DNA of 37,375 bases from Candidatus Kuenenia stuttgartensis (GTDB lineage: Bacteria > Planctomycetota > Planctomycetia > Pirellulales > UBA1268): NCBI GenBank assembly GCA_945877135.1, contig CAMCQY010000023.1, positions 1 to 37,375 on the forward strand, in the 5' to 3' direction. Positions 9,860 to 18,411 of this stretch are shown piece by piece. The notes under the pieces were generated by a model, which saw only the letters and a program-made list of their open reading frames with translations, did no database searches and was not told the origin of the DNA. Every line of letters begins with the position of its first letter. Positions within the stretch are counted from its first letter, which is position 1. The position numbers and the translations under genes are program-made.

Positions 9860-9943
9860 TTTACGAAAAACATCGCATCGTGCGATCCTGACGGGCGGAT
9901 GCCCGTCCTCAGCCAGTTTCTTGGCGGGCCTCCGCCCGCCCAC
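9860..9943 (+). repeat. Two-hairpin dispersed repeat, copy A (after VWA stop)
   Basis: The element begins with CGAAAAACATCGCATCGTG (9864-9882). Then follow hairpin 1 (GACGGGC, loop GGAT, GCCCGTC at 9890-9907), a linker with AGTTTCTT, and hairpin 2 (GGCGGGC, loop CTCC, GCCCGCC at 9923-9940). A second copy lies at 23895-23975 in inverted orientation. Both copies start within about ten bases of a stop codon and point in the direction of that gene. They may work as 3'-end or termination elements. No T-run follows. Confidence 0.85.
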
Positions 9944-10040
9944 GCTTCCTGGTGCGGGGGTTCAGGTCGTGCGAATAGGATGAAGCGAAACATAGCTCGG
10001 TCATGTCATGTCGTATGGATGAGCCTTTCTCCGGGGTGGT

Positions 10041-10069
10041 TTGGGAATCAGCGGCGTGGTGGGTATGAT
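10041..10069 (+). promoter_or_regulatory. Sigma-70-type promoter for the winged-helix regulator
   Basis: TTGGGA (10041-10046) and TATGAT (10064-10069) are separated by 17 bp, giving 4/6 and 5/6 matches to the housekeeping consensus. Transcription would start near 10076 and leave a leader of about 40 nt. A small inverted repeat (GTGGG ... CCCAC) brackets the -10 element and could be an operator. Confidence 0.5.
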
Positions 10070-10117
10070 TTTGCCCACGTAACCGGAGGTTGGTCGGATT
10101 CATGCAGTGTCGAAACG

Positions 10118-10468
10118 ATGAAAAAAAAGCGAGTCATCCGAAATCCTCAGCGAATCGCTGGCAACCCCGTGCGAAAGCCGGTCGCTGATATGCCGTCGTC
10201 CGAGGCCCGCTGGACGTTCCTCACCAACCATTCCCACGTGCTGATCCTGCTGGCGCAGCATCCCACGCTCGTGCTCCGCGAGGTGGCCGTGCAGGTAGGC
10301 ATCACCGAGCGGGCGGTGCAGCGGATCATCCTCGACCTGGAGAATGCCGGGTTTCTGGTGCGGGAGAAGGTGGGGCGTCAAAACCACTACCGCATCCGCA
10401 CGAACCTCCCCCTGCGGCACCCGATCGAATCCCACCGGACGATCGGTGATCTGGTGGGCCTCATCTGA
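10118..10468 (+). CDS. Small winged helix-turn-helix transcriptional regulator
   Basis: The 116 residues have a basic N-terminus ([12 protein letters not shown]) and a winged helix-turn-helix of MarR/ArsR-like type. The sequence runs [18 protein letters not shown], then [28 protein letters not shown] as the helix-turn-helix, and [13 protein letters not shown] as the wing. It closes with [20 protein letters not shown]. Similar short regulators with the WTFLTNH and PLRHP motifs occur in actinobacteria and planctomycetes; their ligands are mostly unknown. No ligand or metal site is obvious. ATG 10118 fits the promoter; ATG 10190 is an alternative. It stands alone, converging with a lipoprotein gene 52 bp away. 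Confidence 0.86.
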   Translation: MKKKRVIRNPQRIAGNPVRKPVADMPSSEARWTFLTNHSHVLILLAQHPTLVLREVAVQVGITERAVQRIILDLENAGFLVREKVGRQNHYRIRTNLPLRHPIESHRTIGDLVGLI

Positions 10469-10520
10469 GACTGGCCTGCACGGCACACTGCCGAAACTTT
10501 CGCGTGTCGCTCTCGAGAAG

Positions 10521-11168
10521 CTAAAAGGTGAGGTTCTCTTCCGCGAAGGTCGCCCGGCTGTCGTAGGCATGAAAGCTGCGGGCAATTTTCCCTGATAACA
10601 CCTGCAGGAAGAGTGCCCGGAACTGTGGCTCAGACTGGTCTTGCGCCGGCACGGCGCTGTCGCCCGGGAATGTGAAGTTGTCGAGCCGCTTCTCGAAGAG
10701 CACCTTCTTCTCGGCGACGTCATACACCCTGACATGTGCTGTCGCACGGCCGCGATAGAGGGTTGAGCCCTCGTGCATCCGGAATTGTTCGAGATCGATG
10801 CCGACCACAATGTCGGCGTCGAGCGCCTTGCCGAGAGACGGATAGTCCACCCAGGCGTTTTCGTCGATCCAACGGGCGACCTCGCGCTGGTCGATCACGC
10901 GGGACTTCCGCACGTTTTGGGCCAGTTGCGAGCCCACCATCGTGGCGAGTTCGCGAGCGGAACTCGCATCGCTGAACTCAAGCTCCACGATCGGCTTGCA
11001 GACCACGGCCACGTGCTTGCCCCGCAGTCCCTTGAATTCGGCTGGAGCATCCTTCTCGGGCGCAACAAGGTAGGCGACGGTAGTAATCAATGAGCAGCCG
11101 CCCGCCAGCGGCGGAATCAGCAGGGCGAGGGCCGCGAGGCGGAAGGCAGGGCTGATCCGGAAGAGCAT
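10521..11168 (-). CDS. Putative lipoprotein of unknown function
   Basis: The 215 residues start with a lipoprotein-type signal (MLFRISPAFRLAALALLIPPLAGGC), with the likely lipidated Cys at residue 25. The mature part is a single alpha/beta domain: HVAVVCKPI, ARELATMVGSQLAQNV, VIDQREVARWIDEN, LDADIVVGIDLEQFRMHEG and a beta meander ending KRLDNFTF. This pattern resembles outer-membrane lipoproteins of the LpoB/CsgG/TolB-N type, whose domains share a strand-helix order, but I cannot assign a family. Start choice: ATG 11168 has GAGGA seven bases upstream, although the frame is open to 11414. It diverges from tilS, with a gap of 214 bp. Confidence 0.76.
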   Translation of the reverse strand: MLFRISPAFRLAALALLIPPLAGGCSLITTVAYLVAPEKDAPAEFKGLRGKHVAVVCKPIVELEFSDASSARELATMVGSQLAQNVRKSRVIDQREVARWIDENAWVDYPSLGKALDADIVVGIDLEQFRMHEGSTLYRGRATAHVRVYDVAEKKVLFEKRLDNFTFPGDSAVPAQDQSEPQFRALFLQVLSGKIARSFHAYDSRATFAEENLTF

Positions 11169-11382
11169 GCGAAGATCCTCGTTCAGGTTCGCTGGTTCAG
11201 GCATCGGCGTCCGCCTGCGGCCTGAGACCCGGGGACGTGCCGCGGGAGGGTAGCCAGCAGCATGCGGCCGCTCAATGCCGCTTCCGGGCCGGAAACGTCG
11301 GGTCTGCAGCCGAGGGCAGGCGGGTGCCCAACGCCCAATCGCCCAGTTTGCGTATTTCATTCCAGTGGATGCCGAGGCCAGA

Positions 11383-12453
11383 ATGAACCGCATGTTCACG
11401 CTCGAAGCGACCACGTCCGGAGCCGAAGTGGGGTTTCTCGCAGCTCTTGCCGCGGGTCTGCCGGCGCACGACTTCTTGTCAGAGCGGCTGGTGGTGGGCG
11501 TCTCCGGCGGCGCCGACAGCGTGTCGCTCCTCGTGGGTCTTCACAGCCTGGCAGCCGCGCAGGGAGTTCCTCCCAAGCTGATTGTGGCGCATGCGAAGCA
11601 TGATCTTCGCGAGGCTGCCGCAGCGGATGCCGCCTTCGTGGCCAACCTGGCCGCTCAACTGGGCGTTTCGTGCATGGTCCGTGACGTGCGGGTTCGCGAG
11701 CCGGATGATGTGCGAGGCGAGGGAATCGAGGGGCGAGCGCGGCGGCTGCGGTATGAGTTCCTGACGGCGGTCGCCCGCGAAGAGGGAGCCCGCTTCGTGG
11801 TCGTGGCGCACACCGCAGATGATCAGGCCGAGACGATCCTCCATCGCATTCTCCGCGGCACGGGGCTGACGGGGCTGGCGGGCATGGCGTCGGCCCGTGA
11901 ACTCAGTGACGGCGTGGCGCTCGTCCGGCCGCTTTTGGCCGTGCCGCGTGGCGTTGTCCGCGGGTATCTCGAGTCACGTGGACAGGTTTGGATGGAGGAT
12001 GCGACAAACGCCGATGTCCGCTATGCACGGAATTTTCTACGTCACGAGATTCTCGCCCCGTGCGAATCAGGCCCGTATCCGGCGGCCGCAGCGTCGCTCA
12101 CGCGGCTCGGGAGTCAGGCCGCGGCTGTGGCCGGCGCGGTGCGAAGCGCGGCCGACCATCTGCTCGCAACGCATTCGCATCGTCACGCCGACGGCACGAC
12201 CGTTCTCCAGACGCAGAAACTGGCAGGGCTCGATCGGCATCTGCTTGCGGAGATCTTTGTCGCGCTGTGGCACCGCGAGGGATGGCCCCGGCGCGACATG
12301 ACAGCCAGGCACTATTCCCAGCTCGCCGCGATGGCAGCAGCCTCCGCTGACCCCATCGCGGCGGCCCCGTCGGCGATCGACCTACCGGGAGAGGTACGGG
12401 CCCGCGTGCAGGCGGGCGGAATGGTCGTCGGCGGCATCACGACTGGACGATAA
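11383..12453 (+). CDS. tilS: tRNA(Ile)-lysidine synthase (TilS)
   Basis: TilS converts cytidine-34 of the CAU-anticodon tRNA-Ile to lysidine with ATP and lysine, which makes it read AUA. The 356 residues carry the PP-loop motif SGGADS at 41-46 and the family motif AHTADDQAETILHRILRGTGLTGLAGM. VWMEDATNADVRYARNFLRHEILAP covers the position of the tRNA-contact region. The usual HVNHGLR signature reads AHAKHDLR here. The C-terminal part is short and close to the minimal form. ATG 11383 has GAGG at 11374-11377. The last 72 bp overlap the 3' end of the opposite-strand mutT-type gene. Confidence 0.95.
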   Translation: MNRMFTLEATTSGAEVGFLAALAAGLPAHDFLSERLVVGVSGGADSVSLLVGLHSLAAAQGVPPKLIVAHAKHDLREAAAADAAFVANLAAQLGVSCMVRDVRVREPDDVRGEGIEGRARRLRYEFLTAVAREEGARFVVVAHTADDQAETILHRILRGTGLTGLAGMASARELSDGVALVRPLLAVPRGVVRGYLESRGQVWMEDATNADVRYARNFLRHEILAPCESGPYPAAAASLTRLGSQAAAVAGAVRSAADHLLATHSHRHADGTTVLQTQKLAGLDRHLLAEIFVALWHREGWPRRDMTARHYSQLAAMAAASADPIAAAPSAIDLPGEVRARVQAGGMVVGGITTGR

Positions 12454-12909
12454 ATTGGTTGCAGCGGGACGCACGCAGAGAGTCTCGCGGATACTGCGGA
12501 GTGATTGGATCACGGGCACGGTGGCAGGCAGCACCGGCGACACGCTCGTCGTGTCATCCCAGATCGACTGCCACGAAAACGCCTGGCCTTCAATCGCGAG
12601 TGGCTCCCCGTGCCAGCGGCTCACGACGCAGACATGGAGCCGCACGTCTGCGTGCGGATACGCGTGCTCAACGACCTGAAGTTGCCGGCAGTCGTCGTCC
12701 GCTTCGCCGATTTCGATGGCCAACTCCTCGCGAAGCTCCCGGCGAAGCGTATCCACAACGGTTTCACCAGGCTCGATCTTGCCGCCTGGAAACTCCCATG
12801 AGCCTGCCCAGGACTTTCCAGTGGGGCGGGTGGTCAGGAGGAAACTGCCATCTGGTCGAAGCAGGATGCCGACGGCCACCGCCACGGGTGAATGGTGATG
12901 AGGCTGCAT
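12382..12909 (-). CDS. mutT: MutT-like Nudix hydrolase (8-oxo-dGTP diphosphatase type)
   Basis: Nudix hydrolases of this type remove oxidised nucleoside triphosphates. The 175 residues contain the Nudix box, running GGKIEPGETVVDTLRRE then LREELAI. It matches GX5EX7REUXEE, but the usual following Gly is Ala. The upstream strands (VAVAVGILLRPDGSFLLTTRPTGKSWAGSWEFPGG) are typical of MutT. The last roughly 25 residues (SSSRDAADDHSARLHAG...) look non-conserved and lie antisense to the end of tilS. I chose ATG 12909 with AAGGAG about 12 bases upstream; the frame is open to 13020. A dispersed repeat pair lies just upstream (12969-13040). Confidence 0.92.
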   Translation of the reverse strand: MQPHHHSPVAVAVGILLRPDGSFLLTTRPTGKSWAGSWEFPGGKIEPGETVVDTLRRELREELAIEIGEADDDCRQLQVVEHAYPHADVRLHVCVVSRWHGEPLAIEGQAFSWQSIWDDTTSVSPVLPATVPVIQSLRSIRETLCVRPAATNLSSSRDAADDHSARLHAGPYLSR

Positions 12910-12968
12910 GACGCCGACGAACTCCTTATCGCCGTCAGGATTTCTGAGGTTCGTTCGGGCCGCCACGC

Positions 12969-13040
12969 GGATTCCTCTCGCTCGCGCTTCGGGCTTGCAT
13001 GCGAGACCGTCGTCATCCAAGCCCGCAGCGCAAGCAAGGG
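12969..13040. repeat. Dispersed ~30-bp repeat, inverted pair
   Basis: The left arm (about 12969-12999) carries CTCGCTCGCGCTTCGGGCTT. The right arm (about 13011-13040) carries ATCCAAGCCCGCAGCGCAAG in the opposite sense. The same unit occurs at 23799-23825 and three times at 32139-32293. The arms can pair into a long imperfect stem. This pair lies between the MFS transporter end and the mutT-type gene start. Confidence 0.8.
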
Positions 13041-13092
13041 AAGACGGGCTGCCTTCACATGCCGTGAAAACGCTGGCGTTGTCCGCGTGGAC

Positions 13093-14802
13093 TCAGTGGT
13101 GCATCCCGCGGGCTTTGTAGCCGCCCTGCGTCGCAAACCACGCGAGCAGCAGCGCGTAGCAGACAAACATCGTGGCTGGCACGAAGGCCGTCAGCTTGAG
13201 CGCCTGCCGACCGCCGAAGAGGCCCGCTCCCTCCACCAGTGGCTTGTCGCTCGCCGCCTCAGGGGCTGCCGAAGAGGTCCACCAGTCCACGAGCGACTTC
13301 TGCGCCGCGATCGCCTCGGGCTTGGCGCTGTCCTTCTGCATCACGTCGAGCGCCCGCTGCGCTTCCTTGCCGCCATCCTCCAGCACGCCCACCTTCGCGC
13401 CGTCGAGGCCGACGGTCTTCATCCAGAGAAACTCGTTCTCCTTGGGGGCTTTGTAGCGGTCGTAGACGGCAGCGTTCGATTCACGCAGCTTGGCCGAGGC
13501 ATTCTGGTCCTGCAGGAAGCCGATGCCGGGGCCGCCCAGCAGACCGGCCGCCAGCATGCCCACGCCACCGGCAGCGCCGATCGTGATGGCGCCACCCTTG
13601 GGGAACTGCTCGCTCACCACGGCCAGCATCGTCGGCCAGAGGAAGGTCTTGCCGATGCCGTAGACGGTGGCGGCGATCACGCACATCACCGCGCCCTCGG
13701 CGTTGCCCAGCATGGTTAGGCCCGCCGCACCGAAGAGTGCGGAGACCGCCAGAAGCCCCAGCGGCGAGATCCGTTCCACGATCGGCCCCGCGAAGAAACG
13801 CAGGATGAACATCAGGCCCGACGTGTAGACGAACAGCAGCAGGCCGTTGGCCGGGCTGTTCATGATCGTGCCGGTGATCTTGGAGATCCACGAGTCGGTG
13901 CCGAGTTCCACGTAGCCGACGAGGCCCTGGATGAGCAGCAGCGCGGCGAGCAGCAAGTGGCCGAAGCGGAAGCCAGTGGCGGCGCCGAACGCTGCGAGTA
14001 GGCCAGCGGCAATGCCCGCGGCCACCAGCGGCGGCAGGCCGAGGTCGCTCTTGAAAAAGAGAGCGAGCAGGCCGCAGATCACGGCGGCACCGACCAATCC
14101 AAGCTCACCGAGCATGTCCTTAAATGAGACGCCGGAACTACTCGCCTCGCTCTTGGGGAACCGCTGGCCGAGCATCATCAGGCCGTAGAGCACGACGGGG
14201 GCCAGGAAGAGCGAAATCTGAAACTGCCACGGTACCGGCTTCGCGCCTGCGCCGCCCGCCATGAAGTAGCTCGCCAAGCCGCCGAGGATCAGGCCGCCCG
14301 GCCAGCCGGCGTGCAGAATGTTGAGGTAATGTGCCTTCTTCTTCGGAAACAGCGTGGCCACGAGCGGGTTGACCACGGCTTCGGCGATGCCGTTGCCGAT
14401 GGCAAAGAGGAACATGCCCCAGAAGAGGCACTGGAAGGCGAGCGGCTTTCCGCCGGCCGCGAAGGCTGCTCCGGTGGCGAGCGTGAGCGCCGCCGACACC
14501 AGATGCATCACAAAGGCGGCGAACATCAGCGGGCCGAAGCCGATGCGGTCGGCGATGAGGCTCGACAGCAGGATGATGATGCCGAAGCCGGTGAGGCCGC
14601 CGCCGGTGATCGCTCCCAATTCCGTCTGCGTGAAACCGTATTGCTCGGCCCACTGCCCGAGGATGCCAGCCCGGATCGAGAAGCCCACGCCCGCGGCAAG
14701 GATCGCCATGAAACCGGCCCAGAGGAGTCGCTGAGGATTGAGCCCGCCGGGAACGGGTTCCACCCAATCGTCCTTCTCAGCTGCCTTGTTGTTGCGGGCC
14801 AT
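13093..14802 (-). CDS. MFS transporter with a large loop near the C-terminus
   Basis: The 569 residues form a major facilitator protein with about 12 hydrophobic segments, starting after a charged N-terminus (MARNNKAAEKDDWVEPV). The first half has an MFS-like LIADRIGFGPL and GNGIAEAVVNPLVATLFP ... LHAGWPGGLILGG, patterns reminiscent of the FHS/fucose-permease group of sugar porters. The substrate cannot be named. Unusually, about 100 polar residues (roughly 440-535; DQNASAKLRESNAAVYDRYKAP ... DWWTSSAAPEA) interrupt the last membrane segments. ATG 14802 has GGGGGG directly upstream; the frame stays open to 15159 through a 12-bp repeat. Confidence 0.9.
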   Translation of the reverse strand: MARNNKAAEKDDWVEPVPGGLNPQRLLWAGFMAILAAGVGFSIRAGILGQWAEQYGFTQTELGAITGGGLTGFGIIILLSSLIADRIGFGPLMFAAFVMHLVSAALTLATGAAFAAGGKPLAFQCLFWGMFLFAIGNGIAEAVVNPLVATLFPKKKAHYLNILHAGWPGGLILGGLASYFMAGGAGAKPVPWQFQISLFLAPVVLYGLMMLGQRFPKSEASSSGVSFKDMLGELGLVGAAVICGLLALFFKSDLGLPPLVAAGIAAGLLAAFGAATGFRFGHLLLAALLLIQGLVGYVELGTDSWISKITGTIMNSPANGLLLFVYTSGLMFILRFFAGPIVERISPLGLLAVSALFGAAGLTMLGNAEGAVMCVIAATVYGIGKTFLWPTMLAVVSEQFPKGGAITIGAAGGVGMLAAGLLGGPGIGFLQDQNASAKLRESNAAVYDRYKAPKENEFLWMKTVGLDGAKVGVLEDGGKEAQRALDVMQKDSAKPEAIAAQKSLVDWWTSSAAPEAASDKPLVEGAGLFGGRQALKLTAFVPATMFVCYALLLAWFATQGGYKARGMHH

Positions 14803-15107
14803 GTGTCCCCCCCAATCCTGTTGAAAGTCCTGTTGAAAGCCTTTGTGAAAGCCGCCCTGTCGGGAACTGTGAAGCCATCCGGGCCGTGTGCCATGCCCGG
14901 TGCGATTGTGTTGGCCAATCCCTCCCGGGACAGGGCGGGCACTATAGCAGGGGGCCGCAGGCTGGGGGAATGGCGTTCTTTCCGGGGGCCTGGTAGGTGG
15001 ATGGCATCTTGACCCTCGGCGGGCCTCCGACGTACTTTCCCCGCCCCTTCCGCTCGAAGGGCGGACGCGTTGAACCGTGATCCCCCCTCGCCTCTGGCAA
15101 TGCTGTC
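14803..15107. other. Divergent intergenic region between the MFS and AsmA-like genes
   Basis: This 305-bp gap holds a 12-bp tandem repeat close to the MFS start (TCCTGTTGAAAG at 14816-14827 and 14828-14839, then a degenerate third unit to 14851). A minus-strand TATAGT (14942-14947) could be a -10 box for the transporter, but I see no good -35. No further gene is evident. Confidence 0.5.
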
Positions 15108-18100
15108 TTGAAACCCCTCTCCGATACGCTCTGGATGCTCGTGCGCTGGGCCCTGCCAATTACGGTGGCCGGCGTGGTGGCCGCCGGCGCTATCGGTTCA
15201 AGCCGTCTGGGCGAGGAGGTGCGATCCCGCGTCCAGCAGCGTCTCGCACAGGAGTTTCCCGCGCTCTCCGTGCAGGTGCAAGGAGCCAGCCTCGTGGAAG
15301 GGGAGGGGATCGTGGTGCGCGGCGTGTCGCTCATCGATCCGAGCTTGCCCAAAGAGTGTCGGCAGATGCTCTGGATCGACGAGGTCCGTCTGGCGTGCAG
15401 CACGAACCTCGCCGATCTGATCGCAGGGGCGCCGCGGATCAGTGCCGTGCGGCTGCGCCGACCTATGGTGCATGCCGTGCGGCAGGCCGAGGGCCGTTGG
15501 ACCGTGGCTGGGCTCCTCAAGCAGCGAGCGGGTGGCGGCCTGCTCGTGCCAGTGACGATCGAAGACGCCACGCTGCTCGTCGACGATGTGCTGCGGCAGA
15601 CGCGGGTGGCCGTACGTCAGCTCTCGCTCGATGTCGCGCCCGACGAGAGCGAGGGAAACGCGGGATGGGCCACGGTGCGGGCCGTCGCTGCCGGTGACCT
15701 CTTCGAGCGGGCGAGCGTTGCTGGCCGCGTGGCGGTTGCGTCCGGCATGTTCGACCTCCGCGGAGTGGTGCAGGCGTTCGAGATGACGCCCCGTGTGGTC
15801 GGCATGCTCCCAAACGGATTGGGTCAGATGGCAGAAGGCCTGCGGGACGGGATCACCGGACTGCGGGGACGCATCAGCATGGACTGGCAGGCGGCTGGGA
15901 CGCTGACAGCGCTGGAGGCCGCCGTCTTCTCGGTGACGGGCCGACTGGAATCGGGTCGCTTCGAGCATGCCTCGCTCCCCTCCGCGATGAGCGATGTAAC
16001 GGCTGGCTTTCAGGTCGATCGCACGGGGCTGCGGTTCGAGAAGCTCGAGGCCCACGCCGGCTCCACGCTCCTGCGTGGCAGCGGTCGCTATGCCGGTTGG
16101 ACGAACACCGCGGATTTCGACCTGCTGCTGGAGGCCGAACGGCTGGTGGTGGGGCGACACTGGGAAGGGCTGCTGCCAGCCTCGATGGCGTCGCAGTGGA
16201 GCAAGCTGTTGCCGGCAGGCGAGGTCGATGTGCGGGCGCAGGTGGCCCGCCGCAATGGCACGATCGAGCCGAACGTCTCCCTGCGGTGCCGCAACGTCTC
16301 CCTGACGCACTACCGGTTTCCCTACCGACTCGACCGCACCGTTGGCACGGTCGTGTTGGAGGGGAGGGCACTGTCCATCCATCTCACCGGCCAGGCCGGC
16401 GGCCATCCGGTCCAGGTGCAGGGGAGCTTTCGCACGGTCTCTCCGTCACCGGCAACGAACGAGCCGGGAGGCACCTACGGCACGCTGGAGGTGCGCGGCG
16501 AGAACATGCGGATCGACGACACGCTGCTCGCGGCCATGCCTCTCCGCAGCGCCGACATCATCCGCACGCTGCGGGCCGCTGGCACCTTTGACTTCGTCTT
16601 CCGGCACGACCGGACGCCCACGCTGCCGGGCGGCCATGCCAACTCATTGGGCATCCGTCTCGTGCAGTGCAGCATGGCCTACGCGGGCTTTCCCTATCCG
16701 CTGTCGGCCGTGTCGGGCAGCCTTCGCATGGATCGCGGTCACTGGACGATTCGCGACATCACCGGATCGAACGACACGGGAGTCGTGCGGTGCAACGGCA
16801 CGCTCGTGCCCCGTGGCGATAACGACGGCGAACTCACGCTCCAACTTGCCGGAACGGGCGTTGTGCTCGAGCGAGAGTTGCGCGACGCGCTTCCCGCCGG
16901 CGTGCGGCAGATCTGGGATGACGTGGACCCGCGGGGGAACGCGGAGTTTTCCGCGACGGTGCGGCACCACGTGAAGGCACGGCGGACCGAGGTGGAGATC
17001 GAAGCCACGCCCCAGGGCGATACCGTGTCGATCGAACCGGCCTGGTTCCCCTATCGTCTGGAACATCTCCGCGGGCAGCTGCATTGGAAGGACGGGATGC
17101 TCACGTTTGAACAGGTGCGCGGCACGCATGACAGGACGACCGTCACGGCCGGGGGCGTCTGCCGGTTCGTGCCCGGCGGTGGCTGGCACGTCTCCTTCCA
17201 GGAACTTTCTGCGGATCGATTCCGTGCCGACCACGACGTGTTGCAGGCCCTGCCCGTGGGGCTTCAGCAGGCCATCTCCGCGGTGGACCTTCGCGGTCTT
17301 CTCTCCCTCGCGGGCTCGCTCGACATCCATTCCACCGCCGGGTCGCCCGCCGCATCGTGGGACATGCAGCTCGATGTGGAGCAGGGCTCGCTCGACGTCG
17401 GCACACCGATCGAGCACGTCCACGGCGGCATCCGCCTCCGCGGCCAGTCCGACAAAAATTCCTGGCAGACCTTCGGCGACATGGCGATCGACAGCGCGAT
17501 GTGGCGGGGCATGCAGCTGACGGCGGTGCAGGGCCCGCTCACGATGGATGCCGGCGGTGTGCGGTTCGGGGCGACGGCGGCCCGGGCCGGCGAGCAGGGC
17601 GCGCCGCGGCGGGTGTCGGCCCGCGTCGCTGGCGGCACGCTGCTCCTCGACGGAAGTGTCGCGGCGGGCGACCCCGGCGGATTTGCCTTGGCGGCGTCGC
17701 TCGGTGATGCCGACCTCGAACGCCTCGCCGGCGACACCCTCTCCTCCGCCCATCCCTACCGTGGCCGTGTCTTCAGCACGGTGGAGGTGAGCGGCTCACG
17801 CGGCGGCGCCCACTCGCTCGCGGGCCGGGGACAGGTACGGCTGCGGGATGCCGACATCTACGAACTGCCGCTGGTGGTGGCCATGCTCAAGATGCTCCGC
17901 GTCAAGGCGCCGGACCTCAACGCGTTTGGGTCGAGCATCGTCGATTTCCGGATCGAAGGGCCGCGGGCCTATCTCGACAACATCGAACTCTCAGGCGACG
18001 CCATCAGTCTGGTCGGAAACGGCGAGATCGACTTCGACTCCAATGTCCACATGACGTTCCGCTCGATCATGGGTGATTCGGCCACGCAGCTGCCAGCCAT

Positions 18101-18287
18101 GAAGCGGGTGCTCGGCGGAGCCAGTGGCCAGTTTATGCTGATCCACGTGGACGGCACGCTGCCGCATCCGGAGATGACGAGCGAGGCGTTTCCCACCCTT
18201 GCCGCTGCCATCCAAAAACTGCAGTCGCAGCGGCGCGGCCAGGATGGCCTCCGCAACGCGGGGTTGCGGCGGGAGAATCAACGGTGA
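15108..18287 (+). CDS. Large AsmA-like envelope protein
   Basis: The 1059 residues have one N-terminal membrane anchor (MLVRWALPITVAGVVAAGAIG, about 10-30). The rest is a long series of beta-rich repeats facing the periplasm. The C-terminus (about 905-1040) has the pattern of the AsmA-like/TamB-related C-terminal domain: GRGQVRLRDADIYELPLVVAMLKML, SIVDFRIEGPRAYLDNIELSGDAISLVGNGEIDFD, then VDGTLPHPE. Proteins of this superfamily form grooves that carry phospholipids between membranes, so a similar role is plausible. A TTG start at 15108 is assumed; ATG 15135, just before the hydrophobic segment, is a good alternative. dapF follows after 124 bp. Confidence 0.85.
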   Translation: MKPLSDTLWMLVRWALPITVAGVVAAGAIGSSRLGEEVRSRVQQRLAQEFPALSVQVQGASLVEGEGIVVRGVSLIDPSLPKECRQMLWIDEVRLACSTNLADLIAGAPRISAVRLRRPMVHAVRQAEGRWTVAGLLKQRAGGGLLVPVTIEDATLLVDDVLRQTRVAVRQLSLDVAPDESEGNAGWATVRAVAAGDLFERASVAGRVAVASGMFDLRGVVQAFEMTPRVVGMLPNGLGQMAEGLRDGITGLRGRISMDWQAAGTLTALEAAVFSVTGRLESGRFEHASLPSAMSDVTAGFQVDRTGLRFEKLEAHAGSTLLRGSGRYAGWTNTADFDLLLEAERLVVGRHWEGLLPASMASQWSKLLPAGEVDVRAQVARRNGTIEPNVSLRCRNVSLTHYRFPYRLDRTVGTVVLEGRALSIHLTGQAGGHPVQVQGSFRTVSPSPATNEPGGTYGTLEVRGENMRIDDTLLAAMPLRSADIIRTLRAAGTFDFVFRHDRTPTLPGGHANSLGIRLVQCSMAYAGFPYPLSAVSGSLRMDRGHWTIRDITGSNDTGVVRCNGTLVPRGDNDGELTLQLAGTGVVLERELRDALPAGVRQIWDDVDPRGNAEFSATVRHHVKARRTEVEIEATPQGDTVSIEPAWFPYRLEHLRGQLHWKDGMLTFEQVRGTHDRTTVTAGGVCRFVPGGGWHVSFQELSADRFRADHDVLQALPVGLQQAISAVDLRGLLSLAGSLDIHSTAGSPAASWDMQLDVEQGSLDVGTPIEHVHGGIRLRGQSDKNSWQTFGDMAIDSAMWRGMQLTAVQGPLTMDAGGVRFGATAARAGEQGAPRRVSARVAGGTLLLDGSVAAGDPGGFALAASLGDADLERLAGDTLSSAHPYRGRVFSTVEVSGSRGGAHSLAGRGQVRLRDADIYELPLVVAMLKMLRVKAPDLNAFGSSIVDFRIEGPRAYLDNIELSGDAISLVGNGEIDFDSNVHMTFRSIMGDSATQLPAMKRVLGGASGQFMLIHVDGTLPHPEMTSEAFPTLAAAIQKLQSQRRGQDGLRNAGLRRENQR

Positions 18288-18360
18288 ACGCAGCAGTGGC
18301 GTGGAGGATTGGGGCCAATAGCCGGCGGATGGTCATACTAGGCGGTGGTTGGAGAGTGGG

Positions 18361-18372
18361 CCTGTTAACAGG
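18361..18372. promoter_or_regulatory. Perfect 12-bp palindrome upstream of dapF
   Basis: CCTGTTAACAGG is self-complementary and lies 39 bp before the dapF ATG. The sequence TCATACT about 20 bp earlier could be part of a -10 box. A regulator-binding site is possible but unproven. Confidence 0.3.
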
Positions 18373-18411
18373 ATGGCCGAAGGCGAAGTCGCGAGTGAAA
18401 GAGGATTGCTG

